Shown: piece by piece, positions 41,686-49,996 of the stretch
Layout of the letters: each line of letters starts with the position of its first letter
Numbering within the stretch: the first letter of the stretch is position 1
Assembly: GCF_009746625.1 (NCBI RefSeq)
Contig: NZ_VWXL01000046.1
Coordinates: 1 to 64,000 of the forward strand
Direction of reading: 5' to 3'
Length of the DNA: 64,000 nucleotides
From: Caproicibacter fermentans
GTDB taxonomy: Bacteria > Bacillota > Clostridia > Oscillospirales > Acutalibacteraceae
The notes under the pieces: generated by a model
Databases searched by the model: none
The model's input: the letters and a program-made list of their open reading frames with translations, nothing else
Told to the model about the DNA's origin: nothing
Program-made: the position numbers and the translations under genes

Positions 41686-42450
41686 TTACCCTCTCCACCC
41701 GGTGTCCCCGGCCGTTGCGTGATAAAAGTCCAAAGTGGCAAAACCGCGGCTCAGCGTGCTGAGAACATAGGCTTCCGCGGCCCGCCCCAATTCTTCCGTT
41801 CCCTGCGGAGAGAGCGTGAAGGAAAAGGCTTTTTCCAGACTCGCGTAAATCGTATGCCGCAGACCTGCCATTGCGCCGCGCCCCAGTCGGACAGACGTTT
41901 CCCCTTGAGGACAGCCGCATTCTCCGCAGATAATTCTGCCGGAGACCGGAAGAAAATACATGGTATCCGATTCAAACCGCCCGCATTCCGAACACCCGAC
42001 CAGATCGGGCTGATAGCCCGAAAGGGCCAGCATGCGCATTTCCACGACCGATTTGATAATGCGCGCGGGCCGGTCCCCGCGGCCAAGAAAATAAAGCGCG
42101 TTGAGAACCAGGCGGAGATATTCTCCGGCGGGCGAATCCTGCGGAGCAAGGGCAAGGGAAAGCTCGCAGAAATATTGGGCAAGCGAAAGACGCTCGATAT
42201 CCTTCCGAAGGTCAAAAAACACTTCGATCGGCCGGGCGTCGTCGATTATGTATTTATCCCGCCCCTCAAAAACTGTGAAGCGGGAGTAACTGAAAAGCCT
42301 TGTCGCGGAAAGCCTGCCGTTTTTGGCCCGGCCCGGCCGCTGAACAAAAGCCCGCAAAATTCCTTTTTCCTTTGTGAGGACGGTGATCAGCCGATCGCTG
42401 TCACCCACGCATTTCTCCATGATAACTAAGCCCTCGGCGTCCGTCCTCAT
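41686..42450 (-). CDS. recO: DNA repair protein RecO
   Basis: RecO loads RecA on SSB-coated DNA with RecR (RecF pathway). The 254-residue product has an N-terminal OB fold (GLVIMEKCVGDSDRLITVLTKEKGILRAF) and a four-Cys zinc motif (GCSECG ... ICGECG). ATG at 42450 follows GGGAGGACCAG. The yqzL frame overlaps its first 50 bases, so the two are coupled. Confidence 0.93.
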   Translation of the reverse strand: MRTDAEGLVIMEKCVGDSDRLITVLTKEKGILRAFVQRPGRAKNGRLSATRLFSYSRFTVFEGRDKYIIDDARPIEVFFDLRKDIERLSLAQYFCELSLALAPQDSPAGEYLRLVLNALYFLGRGDRPARIIKSVVEMRMLALSGYQPDLVGCSECGRFESDTMYFLPVSGRIICGECGCPQGETSVRLGRGAMAGLRHTIYASLEKAFSFTLSPQGTEELGRAAEAYVLSTLSRGFATLDFYHATAGDTGWRG

Positions 42451-42565
42451 TCTGGTCCTCCCGCAACTGTTCCTCCTCGTCAACCTGCCGCAGCTGACTG
42501 TAGATCAAGTAATCCTTGACACTTCCCGTATGTTGAAAACTATCCCATGCTGTCTTCTTATCCAA
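42401..42565 (-). CDS. yqzL: YqzL-family small protein
   Basis: A 54-codon gene starts with TTG at 42565, following AAAAGGAGCGG. It begins MDKKTAWDSFQHTGSVKDYL, then IYSQLRQVDEEEQLRED, matching the YqzL pattern (W.lF..TGsie.YLly.e) found between era and recO in Firmicutes. It overlaps the recO start by 50 bases in another frame. Function unknown. This gene is easily missed because of its size and TTG start. Confidence 0.75.
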   Translation of the reverse strand: MDKKTAWDSFQHTGSVKDYLIYSQLRQVDEEEQLREDQNEDGRRGLSYHGEMRG

Positions 42566-42695
42566 GATTACCGCTCCTTTTTATGATACTATTCAAAGTA
42601 TTTGCCTTTCGTCAGTATCTATGAGCGGTAAATAAATGAATTTACCCCATAAAATGACACAATTTTCAAGAAAAGTGTGCTTTCTAAAAAATTTG

Positions 42696-43616
42696 TCAGG
42701 CGTCGAATCCGGATGAGTCGTAGCCCATCATCCGCAGCGCGGACTGACGGTTGCGCCAGTTTTCCTTCACTTTTACCCAGAGCTGCAAATTCACCTTACA
42801 GCCGAAAAACTGCTCCATATCCTTGCGCGCATAGGTGCCGACCCGTTTCAGCATGTCCCCGCTTTTGCCAATGATGATCGCCTTATGGGATTCGCGCTCA
42901 CAGTAAATGGTTGCGGTGATGTCGGTAATCCCGCCGCGGTCCGGCCGTTCCGCCATCCGTTCGACCACGACCCCGATCCCGTGCGGAATCTCAGCGCTCA
43001 GAAGCCGAAGAAGTTTCTCCCGCACAATTTCAGAGGCGATCACCCGTTCCGGCTGATCGGTCAGGGTATCGTCGTCAAAGAAATGCTCTCCGGGCTCCGC
43101 CAGGGCAAAAAGCTCCTTTTTCAGATCCTCAACTCCGCTGCCGGTCTTGGCTGACACGGGAACCACCGCCTCAAAATCATAAAGCCGGGTCACACCCGCA
43201 ATCTGTTCCATCAGGGCAGTCTTGTCCTGCAGCAGGTCGATTTTGTTAATGGCCAGAATCGCCGGCATGTTCTGCGACCGGAACCGGTCGATCAGTTCCA
43301 GCGCGGAGCGGGAGGTTTTTCTTCCCGCTTCCACCACCAGCAGACAGGCATCCACGCCGGAAACGGATTCCAGAACGGAGCGCACCATAAATTCCCCCAG
43401 ACGATTGCGAGGCTGAAGCAACCCGGGCGTGTCGATAAAAACAGTCTGCGTTTCTTCCTCCGTCAGGACGCCCATAATGCGTGTGCGCGTGGTCTGCGGC
43501 TTTTGTGAAACAATCGCTATCTTTTGCCCGAGCATGGAGTTCAAAAGCGACGATTTGCCTACGTTCGGCCTTCCGACAATCGCGATAAACGCTGATTTTT
43601 TACTTCCCTGTTCCAC
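42696..43616 (-). CDS. era: GTPase Era
   Basis: Era binds 16S rRNA 3' end and checks 30S maturation. The product of about 306 residues has G1 GRPNVGKSSLLN, G2 QTTRTRIMG, G3 DTPGL, G4 NKIDLL and a C-terminal KH domain (KAIIIGKSGDMLKRVGTYAR). Start candidates are GTG 43616 or TTG 43619 after GGGAGAG; the long frame further upstream reads through dgkA in another frame and is not used. It overlaps dgkA by 17 bases. Confidence 0.96.
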   Translation of the reverse strand: MEQGSKKSAFIAIVGRPNVGKSSLLNSMLGQKIAIVSQKPQTTRTRIMGVLTEEETQTVFIDTPGLLQPRNRLGEFMVRSVLESVSGVDACLLVVEAGRKTSRSALELIDRFRSQNMPAILAINKIDLLQDKTALMEQIAGVTRLYDFEAVVPVSAKTGSGVEDLKKELFALAEPGEHFFDDDTLTDQPERVIASEIVREKLLRLLSAEIPHGIGVVVERMAERPDRGGITDITATIYCERESHKAIIIGKSGDMLKRVGTYARKDMEQFFGCKVNLQLWVKVKENWRNRQSALRMMGYDSSGFDA

Positions 43617-44115
43617 CAAAAAATCTCTCCCTATTTCCGTTTTTTCTTCTCCGCAGACGGTCGCGGATTCCAAGCGGTCCAAGCACGATATAAAAGACAG
43701 CAGCCGCCGTAAAGAGGGGCAGCAGCAAAAGCAGAATCGGATGCTGTGTAAAATGCCAAAGAATCTGCGCGAAAACATTTGGCTTCCAGAAAAGGCATAC
43801 ACCGACCGTAACGGAAAACACGGCGCACACAAGGACTCCGCCGGACGCCATGTCCTTCACGATGCGCACAACGGGGTTGAAGCTCGCCGCGTTCAAATCG
43901 CACAATTCTTCCGCAACCGTATTGAACAGCTCCGCCGCGAAAACCAGCGCAAAGGTTAAAAACAGTACGGCGTATTCAACCCGCGTCAAATGAAAAAAAA
44001 ACGAAAACACAAACACATACAGCGCTATTGCTGTGTGTATCCGCATATTTCGCTCATTATTAATGCAGTAAACAATCCCGCGAAACGCGTACTTAAAGCT
44101 TTTTAAAAAGCGCAA
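43600..44115 (-). CDS. dgkA: Diacylglycerol/undecaprenol kinase with an extra C-terminal membrane part
   Basis: The first 120 residues have the DagK pattern: FKYAFRGIVYCINNERNMRIHTAIA and LVFAAELFNTVAEELCDLN (catalytic Glu/Asn helix), then IVKDMASGGVLVCAVFSVTVG. Gram-positive members phosphorylate undecaprenol, feeding the wall lipid carrier. A C-terminal extra hydrophobic segment (HPILLLLLPLFTAAAVFYIV) makes it longer (171) than the usual 120-130 residues. TTG start at 44115, two bases after ybeY. Confidence 0.85.
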   Translation of the reverse strand: MRFLKSFKYAFRGIVYCINNERNMRIHTAIALYVFVFSFFFHLTRVEYAVLFLTFALVFAAELFNTVAEELCDLNAASFNPVVRIVKDMASGGVLVCAVFSVTVGVCLFWKPNVFAQILWHFTQHPILLLLLPLFTAAAVFYIVLGPLGIRDRLRRRKNGNRERFFGGTGK

Positions 44116-44117
44116 TC

Positions 44118-44627
44118 CTATTCCTCATCCTCGTCCAGAACATAACTGGCCGTGCTCGGCAGACCGAGCTGCATCATGACTTCTTCTTCCTTTTCGCGCA
44201 TACGGACTCGCGCGATACCGCCCTTTTCGTGATCGTATCCCAAAAGGTGCAGCATGGAGTGCGCCGTCAGGTAACCGACCTCACGCTCCAGAGAATGCCC
44301 GTAACGATCCGCCTGTTCCACCGCCTTTTCCATGGAAAGGACAATATCCCCAAGAATTTTGGCGCCGGTCGCATGGTTAATATCATAAACGCCGTTTTCG
44401 CCCATGGGGAAAGACAGCACGTCCGTCGCAGCATCCTTGTCTCGGTACTGCGCGTTCAGCTTCTGAATCTGCTCGTTGTCGACAAAAATCACGCTGATCT
44501 CCGCCGGGCCTTCGAATTTCTCCAGCTTCAACACGGCATTGCAGCAACGGCGTACCAGCATGCGCAGCCCGGTCGGTATTTTGACCGCTTTCTGCTTATT
44601 GTCAATAATCACTCTTATTTTCTCCAA
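44118..44627 (-). CDS. ybeY: rRNA maturation endoribonuclease YbeY
   Basis: The 169-residue protein has the zinc site HSMLHLLGYDHEKGG (HxxxHxxGYDH) and LNAQYRDKDAATDVLSFPM, both diagnostic. YbeY takes part in 16S 3' end processing and 70S quality control. The TTG at 44627 is used; a GTG at 44612, after TTGGAG, is a plausible alternative. It follows phoH by three bases, the standard pairing. Confidence 0.95.
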   Translation of the reverse strand: MEKIRVIIDNKQKAVKIPTGLRMLVRRCCNAVLKLEKFEGPAEISVIFVDNEQIQKLNAQYRDKDAATDVLSFPMGENGVYDINHATGAKILGDIVLSMEKAVEQADRYGHSLEREVGYLTAHSMLHLLGYDHEKGGIARVRMREKEEEVMMQLGLPSTASYVLDEDEE

Positions 44628-44630
44628 CTT

Positions 44631-45590
44631 CTATCGCCCCGCTTCTTCATTTTTTTCATATGCCTTAATAATATCCTGCACCAGACGGTGGCGCACAACG
44701 TCTTTTTCCGAAAAACGAACCTGTGCAATATCATCAATGCCCTTCAGAATATGAAGGACGTCGCGCAGCCCCGATTTTCTGCCGTCCGGCAGGTCGATTT
44801 GCGTGATATCGCCGGTGATCACCATCTTGGAATTAAAGCCCAGTCTTGTAAGGAACATCTTCATCTGCTCGGGCGTCGTGTTCTGCGCCTCATCCAGAAT
44901 GATGAAGCTGTCGTCAAGCGTTCTGCCGCGCATATAGGCAAGAGGCGCGACCTCAATATTGCCGCGCTCGACATATTTCTGATAGGTTTCGGCACCCAGC
45001 ATGTCAAAAAGAGCATCGTAGAGAGGACGCAGATAAGGGTCCACTTTCTGCTGCAAATCCCCCGGTAGAAAGCCCAGCTTTTCCCCGGCTTCCACGGCAG
45101 GGCGGGTCAGGATGATCCGATTGACCTCCTGCGCGCGAAACGCCTTGACAGCAAGCGCCACAGCCAGATAAGTTTTCCCCGTTCCCGCCGGCCCGACGCC
45201 GATTGTAATCGTATGGCTTTGAATCGCCTGGCAATAGCGCTTTTGCCCCAACGTTTTCGCCTTGACCGGTTTTCCTTTGGAGGTGATGCAGATGCAGTCG
45301 CCGGCGAGAGTTTCTATTTTGCTTTCACTTCCCTCGTTGACAAGGGAAATGCAGTAGCGGACATTCTGTTCACTCAGCGCTTCTCCCCGGTTAATCAGCG
45401 ACAGCAGACTCTCGATCGCGCGGACCGCCTTACCCACGCCGTCCGGCTCGCCGGAAACCTTCATTTCACCGCCGCGGTAGACGATGGAGACGCCGTACTC
45501 CTGTTCGATAATCCTGATATTTTCATCAAAACTGCCGAACAGTGCGACAGCCTGCTCCATGCGGTCTATATTGATCCTTTGTTCAAACAT
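44631..45590 (-). CDS. phoH: PhoH-family ATPase (PhoL type)
   Basis: The 319-residue protein has an N-terminal KH-like part and the PhoH ATPase: GVGPAGTGKTYLAVALAVKAF (Walker A), FIILDEAQNTTPEQMKMFLTRLG (Walker B) and MVITGDITQIDLP. It likely acts with YbeY in RNA metabolism. The ATG at 45590 follows AGGTGATGGG. A promoter at 45647-45675 separates it from the sporulation genes yqfC-yqfD. Confidence 0.94.
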   Translation of the reverse strand: MFEQRINIDRMEQAVALFGSFDENIRIIEQEYGVSIVYRGGEMKVSGEPDGVGKAVRAIESLLSLINRGEALSEQNVRYCISLVNEGSESKIETLAGDCICITSKGKPVKAKTLGQKRYCQAIQSHTITIGVGPAGTGKTYLAVALAVKAFRAQEVNRIILTRPAVEAGEKLGFLPGDLQQKVDPYLRPLYDALFDMLGAETYQKYVERGNIEVAPLAYMRGRTLDDSFIILDEAQNTTPEQMKMFLTRLGFNSKMVITGDITQIDLPDGRKSGLRDVLHILKGIDDIAQVRFSEKDVVRHRLVQDIIKAYEKNEEAGR

Positions 45591-45646
45591 CCCATCACCT
45601 AAAGCCCTGAGCAGGAACAAAATTCCTGCCGGATAGATTTTAGTTT

Positions 45647-45675
45647 ATTATAGCACAATTATAGGATTTCGTCAC
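45647..45675 (-). promoter_or_regulatory. SigA-type promoter of phoH-ybeY-era operon
   Basis: On the minus strand GTGACG (45670-45675) and TATAAT (45647-45652, with TGC before it as an extended -10) are 17 bp apart in the yqfD-phoH gap. Confidence 0.65.
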
Positions 45676-45696
45676 CATAAAATATACAAAATTATA

Positions 45697-46875
45697 TTAC
45701 GATTTTATTAATATTTCCGACTCTTTTGCAATGTTTTCCTCGCATTTCAGAGTGACGGAATAAATAAGTGTTTCTTTTTCCGTCCTGTCGGATGCGGAGG
45801 AGCTTAAAATCTTTGTGCCCTGAGGCAGATTTTTTTCATATTCGGCGAGATCTTTTTTCGCCTCGGCGACAGCCTGCTGCCTTGTGACTGTTACGGGGAC
45901 GGTGCGCATCCCGGTCCAGTCCTCCTCGTAAAGGCTGACGGGGAGAAGAGTGCCGAAAAGCCTGACATCCGTTTGTGTTCCTGAAACATCGCAATCTCCC
46001 TTCGGCTTTCCGGTCAGCGTAAGCGGGATATTAGCCCCAAACAGCCGCAGGCTCCTGCGAACCGCAGTGAAACCCGTGGATTGCCGAACGCTCCGCCGCA
46101 GCGGAATCCGAAACTCGCAGGAGCGAGAAGTTTCCGCGATGATTTCCGCCTTCGCATGAACGAACGTGCTTCCTCCGAATTCGTCTTCCACCACGCCGCT
46201 GACCAAAAGCTGTCCCTCTACCACGGCATCTCCTTTTTTTACCTGCGCCGTGCCGGAAAAAATCCGGATTGCGACGATTTGCCCCGTCGACGCCGCTTTC
46301 ACGTTGCAGACGCCGCTTTCCTGTTCAATCTCCGGGCGCTCCGTCTTTTCCTGAATACAGACCTGCATGGTGCAGCCCTGCGTATTAATGGTCATCCAAC
46401 GGATCTTCGGAAACATCAGTATCAGCTTCTGTTCAATTCTTTTCGTGTCGACGTCTGAAATTCTTGCCCCGGGATAAAGACCGTTTTCGGTAAGCGCGGA
46501 CAGCACCGCTCTGGAATCCAGCGTAGTATTTCCCGTGACATCGATGCACCAGACATGCAGGGAAAGCAGAATCAGAATCACGGTAAACGCGGCTGTTCCG
46601 AAAACAATCCCTCTGTGGGTGCGCGTTCTTCGAAGGAGAAACGGTACGCCCCGGCGTTCCCTGACGCGAAGGCGGCACCCGGCTTTGCGCGCCATAAAGC
46701 GCAGATTTCTGTACAGACCGGCGGAGACGCAGGCTCCGCTGTCGCTGCGGGAACTGATGTTCCACAGAATGATCCCGGACCTGGCGCAATAGCTGAAAAA
46801 GCGTTCCGGGCTGCCGCCGATCACCGAAAAACGGACATATCCCAGAATCCATCTGGTAATTTGAAGCGAAAACAT
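45697..46875 (-). CDS. yqfD: Sporulation protein YqfD
   Basis: The 392-residue product has an N-terminal cytoplasmic domain of about 90 residues, one membrane helix (GIVFGTAAFTVILILLSLHVW) and an extracytoplasmic part with the YqfD pattern (IDVTGNTTLDSRAVLSALTENGLYPG; PKIRWMTINTQGCTMQVCIQEKT), which resembles a POTRA-like domain. In Bacillus it is a mother-cell gene needed for efficient sporulation. The ATG at 46875 has GAGGTG upstream. It follows yqfC by nine bases. Confidence 0.92.
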   Translation of the reverse strand: MFSLQITRWILGYVRFSVIGGSPERFFSYCARSGIILWNISSRSDSGACVSAGLYRNLRFMARKAGCRLRVRERRGVPFLLRRTRTHRGIVFGTAAFTVILILLSLHVWCIDVTGNTTLDSRAVLSALTENGLYPGARISDVDTKRIEQKLILMFPKIRWMTINTQGCTMQVCIQEKTERPEIEQESGVCNVKAASTGQIVAIRIFSGTAQVKKGDAVVEGQLLVSGVVEDEFGGSTFVHAKAEIIAETSRSCEFRIPLRRSVRQSTGFTAVRRSLRLFGANIPLTLTGKPKGDCDVSGTQTDVRLFGTLLPVSLYEEDWTGMRTVPVTVTRQQAVAEAKKDLAEYEKNLPQGTKILSSSASDRTEKETLIYSVTLKCEENIAKESEILIKS

Positions 46876-46884
46876 CACAACACC

Positions 46885-47133
46885 TCAGACCAGAAATTCA
46901 ATTCCCGTAAAAAAACCCGTTACCACAAGAGATTCCGCTGTAAGGCATTTGATCGTCAGGCCTCTTCCGGTGAAACGGACAACCAGTTTGCCCGTACGGA
47001 TGCGAACCACGTCCGAGTCATACTCCAGCACACCGCTGCACCCGTCCACCACAGCTTCCGTATTCCCGTTAATCTCCATATGAGTTGGCATGCCGAGTCC
47101 GGCGCGAGCCAGCAAATTGTTTTTGTTCCCCAA
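46885..47133 (-). CDS. yqfC: Sporulation protein YqfC (YabP-like)
   Basis: The 82-residue beta-rich protein (MEINGNTEAVVDGCSGVLEY; VVRIRTGKLVVRFTGRGLTIKCLTAESLVVTG) matches the YabP/YqfC family of spore-coat or mother-cell proteins. It starts with TTG after GGGGG. It forms an operon with yqfD, from a candidate SigE promoter at 47166-47195, divergent from ylbJ. Confidence 0.9.
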   Translation of the reverse strand: MGNKNNLLARAGLGMPTHMEINGNTEAVVDGCSGVLEYDSDVVRIRTGKLVVRFTGRGLTIKCLTAESLVVTGFFTGIEFLV

Positions 47134-47165
47134 AGTGATCCCCCGCTCCCGTTGTGATTACACCT

Positions 47166-47195
47166 AATGCTATGCGGAAAAAGGGGTAAATATCC
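47166..47195 (-). promoter_or_regulatory. Candidate SigE (mother-cell) promoter of yqfC-yqfD
   Basis: On the minus strand GGATATTT (47188-47195), a 13-bp spacer and CATAGCATT (47166-47174) fit the SigE pattern (G.ATATT, 13-15 bp, CATACA.T). The genes driven are SigE-controlled in Bacillus. Confidence 0.5.
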
Positions 47196-47236
47196 GCAGG
47201 GACACATATACATAAACGATGGGGTGATTCATTATC

Positions 47237-48340
47237 ATGAGGATTAAAACCGGAGCGCTGCTTCTCGCAGCGCTGACCGCCGCCTGCGCGCTGCTGATTT
47301 TCCCGGTACAAGCGGCACAGGGCGCAAAAAACGGCATCGGTTATTGTCTGGAAGTTCTTGTTCCCTCCCTTTACCCGTTCATGGTGCTTTCCGTTTTTAT
47401 TGTTAAAAGCGGCCTTTCACGAAAAATCAGCGGGATCTTTGAGGGCCCCACCCAAAAGCTGTTCCGCCTGCCGGGCAGCGCGGCCCCCACCGTGCTGATG
47501 AGCCTGATCGGCGGGTACCCCGCCGGGGCCCGCTCTGTCGCTTCCCTTTATGAAGACGGCGAAATCAGCCAAAAACAGGCAGAGCGTATGCTTGGGTTTT
47601 GCGTGAACGCGGGCCCGTCTTTTGTGATTACCGCCGTCGGCGCAGGTTTTTTAAAAAGCCCGCAGGCGGGCGCCATTCTGTTCGCCGCTCAGGGAATCGT
47701 TTTTCTGCTGCTTGGCATCGGCAGCGGGCTGACCGCAAAAAGAGAGGCACCGAAGCTCGGCGGAAAAAGGGCAAAAGCATACGGCGCGTCCCAGGCCCTG
47801 ATTACATCCGCGGCCGATGCGGCTCACTCCACAATCAACATGTGCTGTTTTGTCATTTTGTTCGCAGCTTTGATGAATCTCATCAGGATGGGCTGTTCCG
47901 ACCCGGCCCGCTCGGCAGCTCTTTCCGCTTTGCTGGAGGTAACGGGCGGATGCTCCGACCTGGCCCGTCTGGGCGTTCCCCCCTGGGTCTTTTCCGCCGC
48001 CATTGGCTGGGGAGGAATCTGTGTTCATTTTCAGGTTTTGTCGACCTTGACGGAACTGAAAATCAACAAAGCGCGTTTCGTTCTGTCCCGTTTCTTCCAG
48101 GCGGTTCTTTCCGCGGCCGTTTCCTGGGGTCTGATGCTTTTATTTCCGGAAACAGAGGCGGTCTTCTGCAGTTTTGCGGGTCCTGTCAGCGGCGCGCTTT
48201 CGGCCGCTCCTCCCGCTGCCGCCGCCCTCCTTGTTCTCTGCTCCGCTCTGCTGCTGAGTATTCCTCGGAAAGGGATGGAAATCGCGGAAAAGGGATGCTA
48301 TAATGAAAGCATTATCAATCGGAAAACCGGAGGGATATGA
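47237..48340 (+). CDS. ylbJ: YlbJ-like sporulation integral membrane protein
   Basis: The 367-residue membrane protein has about eight to ten helices and the nucleoside-recognition-like 'Gate' pattern of YlbJ: SLYPFMVLSVFIVKSGLSRK, LMSLIGGYPAGARSVASLYEDG, MLGFCVNAGPSFVITAVGAG. YlbJ is a SigE-dependent sporulation gene of Bacillus. It is divergent from yqfC, sharing a 103-base gap. It overlaps or abuts the small Cys-rich gene that follows. Confidence 0.88.
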   Translation: MRIKTGALLLAALTAACALLIFPVQAAQGAKNGIGYCLEVLVPSLYPFMVLSVFIVKSGLSRKISGIFEGPTQKLFRLPGSAAPTVLMSLIGGYPAGARSVASLYEDGEISQKQAERMLGFCVNAGPSFVITAVGAGFLKSPQAGAILFAAQGIVFLLLGIGSGLTAKREAPKLGGKRAKAYGASQALITSAADAAHSTINMCCFVILFAALMNLIRMGCSDPARSAALSALLEVTGGCSDLARLGVPPWVFSAAIGWGGICVHFQVLSTLTELKINKARFVLSRFFQAVLSAAVSWGLMLLFPETEAVFCSFAGPVSGALSAAPPAAAALLVLCSALLLSIPRKGMEIAEKGCYNESIINRKTGGI

Positions 48341-48342
48341 AG

Positions 48343-48564
48343 ATGTTCGGACGAAAAAAGAAACCGCTGTTTGGAAACGACATTCAGCCGGACTGCAGCT
48401 ACTGCGTCCACGGCCCAGGACCGGCGGAGAACTGCGACTGCCGCCAGCCCGGCGAGGATGAAAACCCCGGATCATGCCGCGCGTTCCGATATGATCCTCT
48501 TCTTCGCGCGCCTTATGCGCCTCCGCCGCTAAAGAAACACGACCCGGGCGAATTTGAGCTATAA
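48343..48564 (+). CDS. Small Cys-rich conserved protein downstream of ylbJ
   Basis: The 73-residue product starts MFGRKKKPLFGNDIQPDCSY and has six cysteines (CSYCVHG, ENCDCRQPG, GSCRAFRYDPL) and a Pro-rich tail (APPPLKKHDPGEFEL). The spaced C-x2-C and C-x-C groups could bind metal. No named family is recalled, though the pattern looks like a conserved Clostridia hypothetical. ATG 48343 follows GGAGGG with nine bases; ATG 48337 overlaps the ylbJ stop but lies too close to that site. A terminator follows. Confidence 0.7.
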   Translation: MFGRKKKPLFGNDIQPDCSYCVHGPGPAENCDCRQPGEDENPGSCRAFRYDPLLRAPYAPPPLKKHDPGEFEL

Positions 48565-48573
48565 AAACGAGAA

Positions 48574-48609
48574 CCGTCCTTTCCTGAGGCTGGAAAGGAC
48601 GGCTTTTTT
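48574..48609 (+). terminator. Terminator of ylbJ unit
   Basis: CCGTCCTTTCC (48574-48584) pairs with GGAAAGGACGG (48592-48602), followed by T6 at 48604-48609. Confidence 0.92.
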
Positions 48610-48616
48610 GAGTTTT

Positions 48617-49792
48617 TCAGAAAATTGAATTGATATCCTCCACCACTGCCGATTCAATCAAATGATTTCCCGCCATATCCTCCATAATACGGATAGCGTC
48701 CTCGTGCGATAATCCTCGTCGGTAGGGTCTGTCTTCCGTCAGGGCCTGATAAATATCCACACAGGCAAGAATTCTTGAATTAAAATCCAGCCGGTCTTCT
48801 CCGAATCCATACGGATACCCCGTCCCGTTCAGCTTCTCGTGGTGATTGGATGCCCATTCCGTAATATCTTCAAACCCATTGATCATCTCAAGGACTTTTC
48901 TGGTGTAATAAGGATGCGACTGGATCACACGGAATTCTTTTACGTCCAGCTTTCCCGGTTTATCCAGAATCTCATTCGGTACCGCCAGTTTTCCAAGGTC
49001 GTGCAGGTCGGCCGCAATCCTCATTTTCCAGTAGGTGGTATCGTCAAACTCATAGTACTGGCAAATCATCCCGACCTTTTCGCTGATTCCGCGGGAATGA
49101 GAACCGGTAAACGGGGATTTGGCATCGATGATGTTACTGAAAATCTGTGAAATCGTTCTGATCTTCTGAAAATCAAGTTCACGGGAAACCTTTGGCAGCA
49201 TGGATACCAGAGAGCTTTGAACAAACATATCGTCCATTCCAAGCCAGAACTCCATGTATCTGCTCATCTCCAGAAACGCCTCGCGGACGACAGGGTCAAA
49301 AATGCGCGCTTCCCGATTGATCTGAGCAATGATTGTGTCCGAAGTATATCCGTACGCATACCGGATCGCCACACGGTCCGCGAGCGAAATCACGCGGGAA
49401 TAGAGGGGAATGTCTCTTCCTGAGATGCCGAAAAAACCGCTTCCGTCATAATGCTCATGATGATACAGAATCACGTTCTTTTCCCGGTTCAGAAAAGGAA
49501 ACGCGGCGATATTCTTTTCGCCCTCCACGCAATGCGCGGGGTTTGTCTCCGTATTGAATTTTTCGCGGGACGGCGAATCAAGCAAAGCCTTCATAACCCC
49601 GTTGTCATGAAGCAGGGAAAATGAAATCAAATCAAACAGATTCTCATCCGGCATGGAAAGCGAAAGCGCGATTCTGCCGGCGATATATGCTACCCTCATT
49701 CCATGATTATAGTTATTCCGAAGAACCCCTTTCTCCGCGAAGTCCAGCGTTCTGGATAAAGAAATCAGAAATTCATTCACATTTATTCGCAT
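48617..49792 (-). CDS. Tandem HD/HD-GYP-domain protein (probable c-di-GMP phosphodiesterase)
   Basis: The 391-residue protein has two HD halves. The C-terminal half is a full HD-GYP domain: HSRGISEKVG (232), HDLGKLAVPNEIL (264), HPYYTRKVLEM (293), SNHHEKLNGTGYPYG (316). The N-terminal half repeats the arrangement with H30, LLHDNG (61-65), HHEHYDGSGFFG (111-122) and LADR (137-140), keeping the metal ligands but with DGSG in place of GTGYP. So it is either a duplicated phosphodiesterase or a catalytic plus sensory pair. No signal or membrane segment is seen. Weak ribosome binding site (AGGATGTTGAG). Confidence 0.88.
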   Translation of the reverse strand: MRINVNEFLISLSRTLDFAEKGVLRNNYNHGMRVAYIAGRIALSLSMPDENLFDLISFSLLHDNGVMKALLDSPSREKFNTETNPAHCVEGEKNIAAFPFLNREKNVILYHHEHYDGSGFFGISGRDIPLYSRVISLADRVAIRYAYGYTSDTIIAQINREARIFDPVVREAFLEMSRYMEFWLGMDDMFVQSSLVSMLPKVSRELDFQKIRTISQIFSNIIDAKSPFTGSHSRGISEKVGMICQYYEFDDTTYWKMRIAADLHDLGKLAVPNEILDKPGKLDVKEFRVIQSHPYYTRKVLEMINGFEDITEWASNHHEKLNGTGYPYGFGEDRLDFNSRILACVDIYQALTEDRPYRRGLSHEDAIRIMEDMAGNHLIESAVVEDINSIF

Positions 49793-49910
49793 GATCTCAA
49801 CATCCTAAAATCTTTTATAGCTAAAGTAATTATAACAGTTTTTTAGGTTTGATATTTCCACAATGTAGATTAAACGACAGCATTCGGCAATAAATGGAAA
49901 AAAATCTAAC

Positions 49911-49961
49911 CCGATTTTTTGGAGATATTAACAAATGCGCCTTCTAATTTCAAAAAATCGG
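49911..49961 (+). repeat. Perfect 11-bp inverted repeat before the 57-residue small gene
   Basis: CCGATTTTTTG (49911-49921) and CAAAAAATCGG (49951-49961) are exact inverted copies with a 29-base spacer, just upstream of the ribosome binding site at about 49982-49989. It could form an mRNA hairpin, or be a regulator site. Confidence 0.5.
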
Positions 49962-49996
49962 TTCATACTAAAGCAGAAGAGAAAGGAGGGATTTTC

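Noticed and set aside
45608-45632. GCAGGAA-CAAAA-TTCCTGC hairpin in the phoH leader as a terminator of yqfD
   Set aside because: No T-run follows on the minus strand, and it lies downstream of the phoH promoter; it could be a leader stem but no function is supported.
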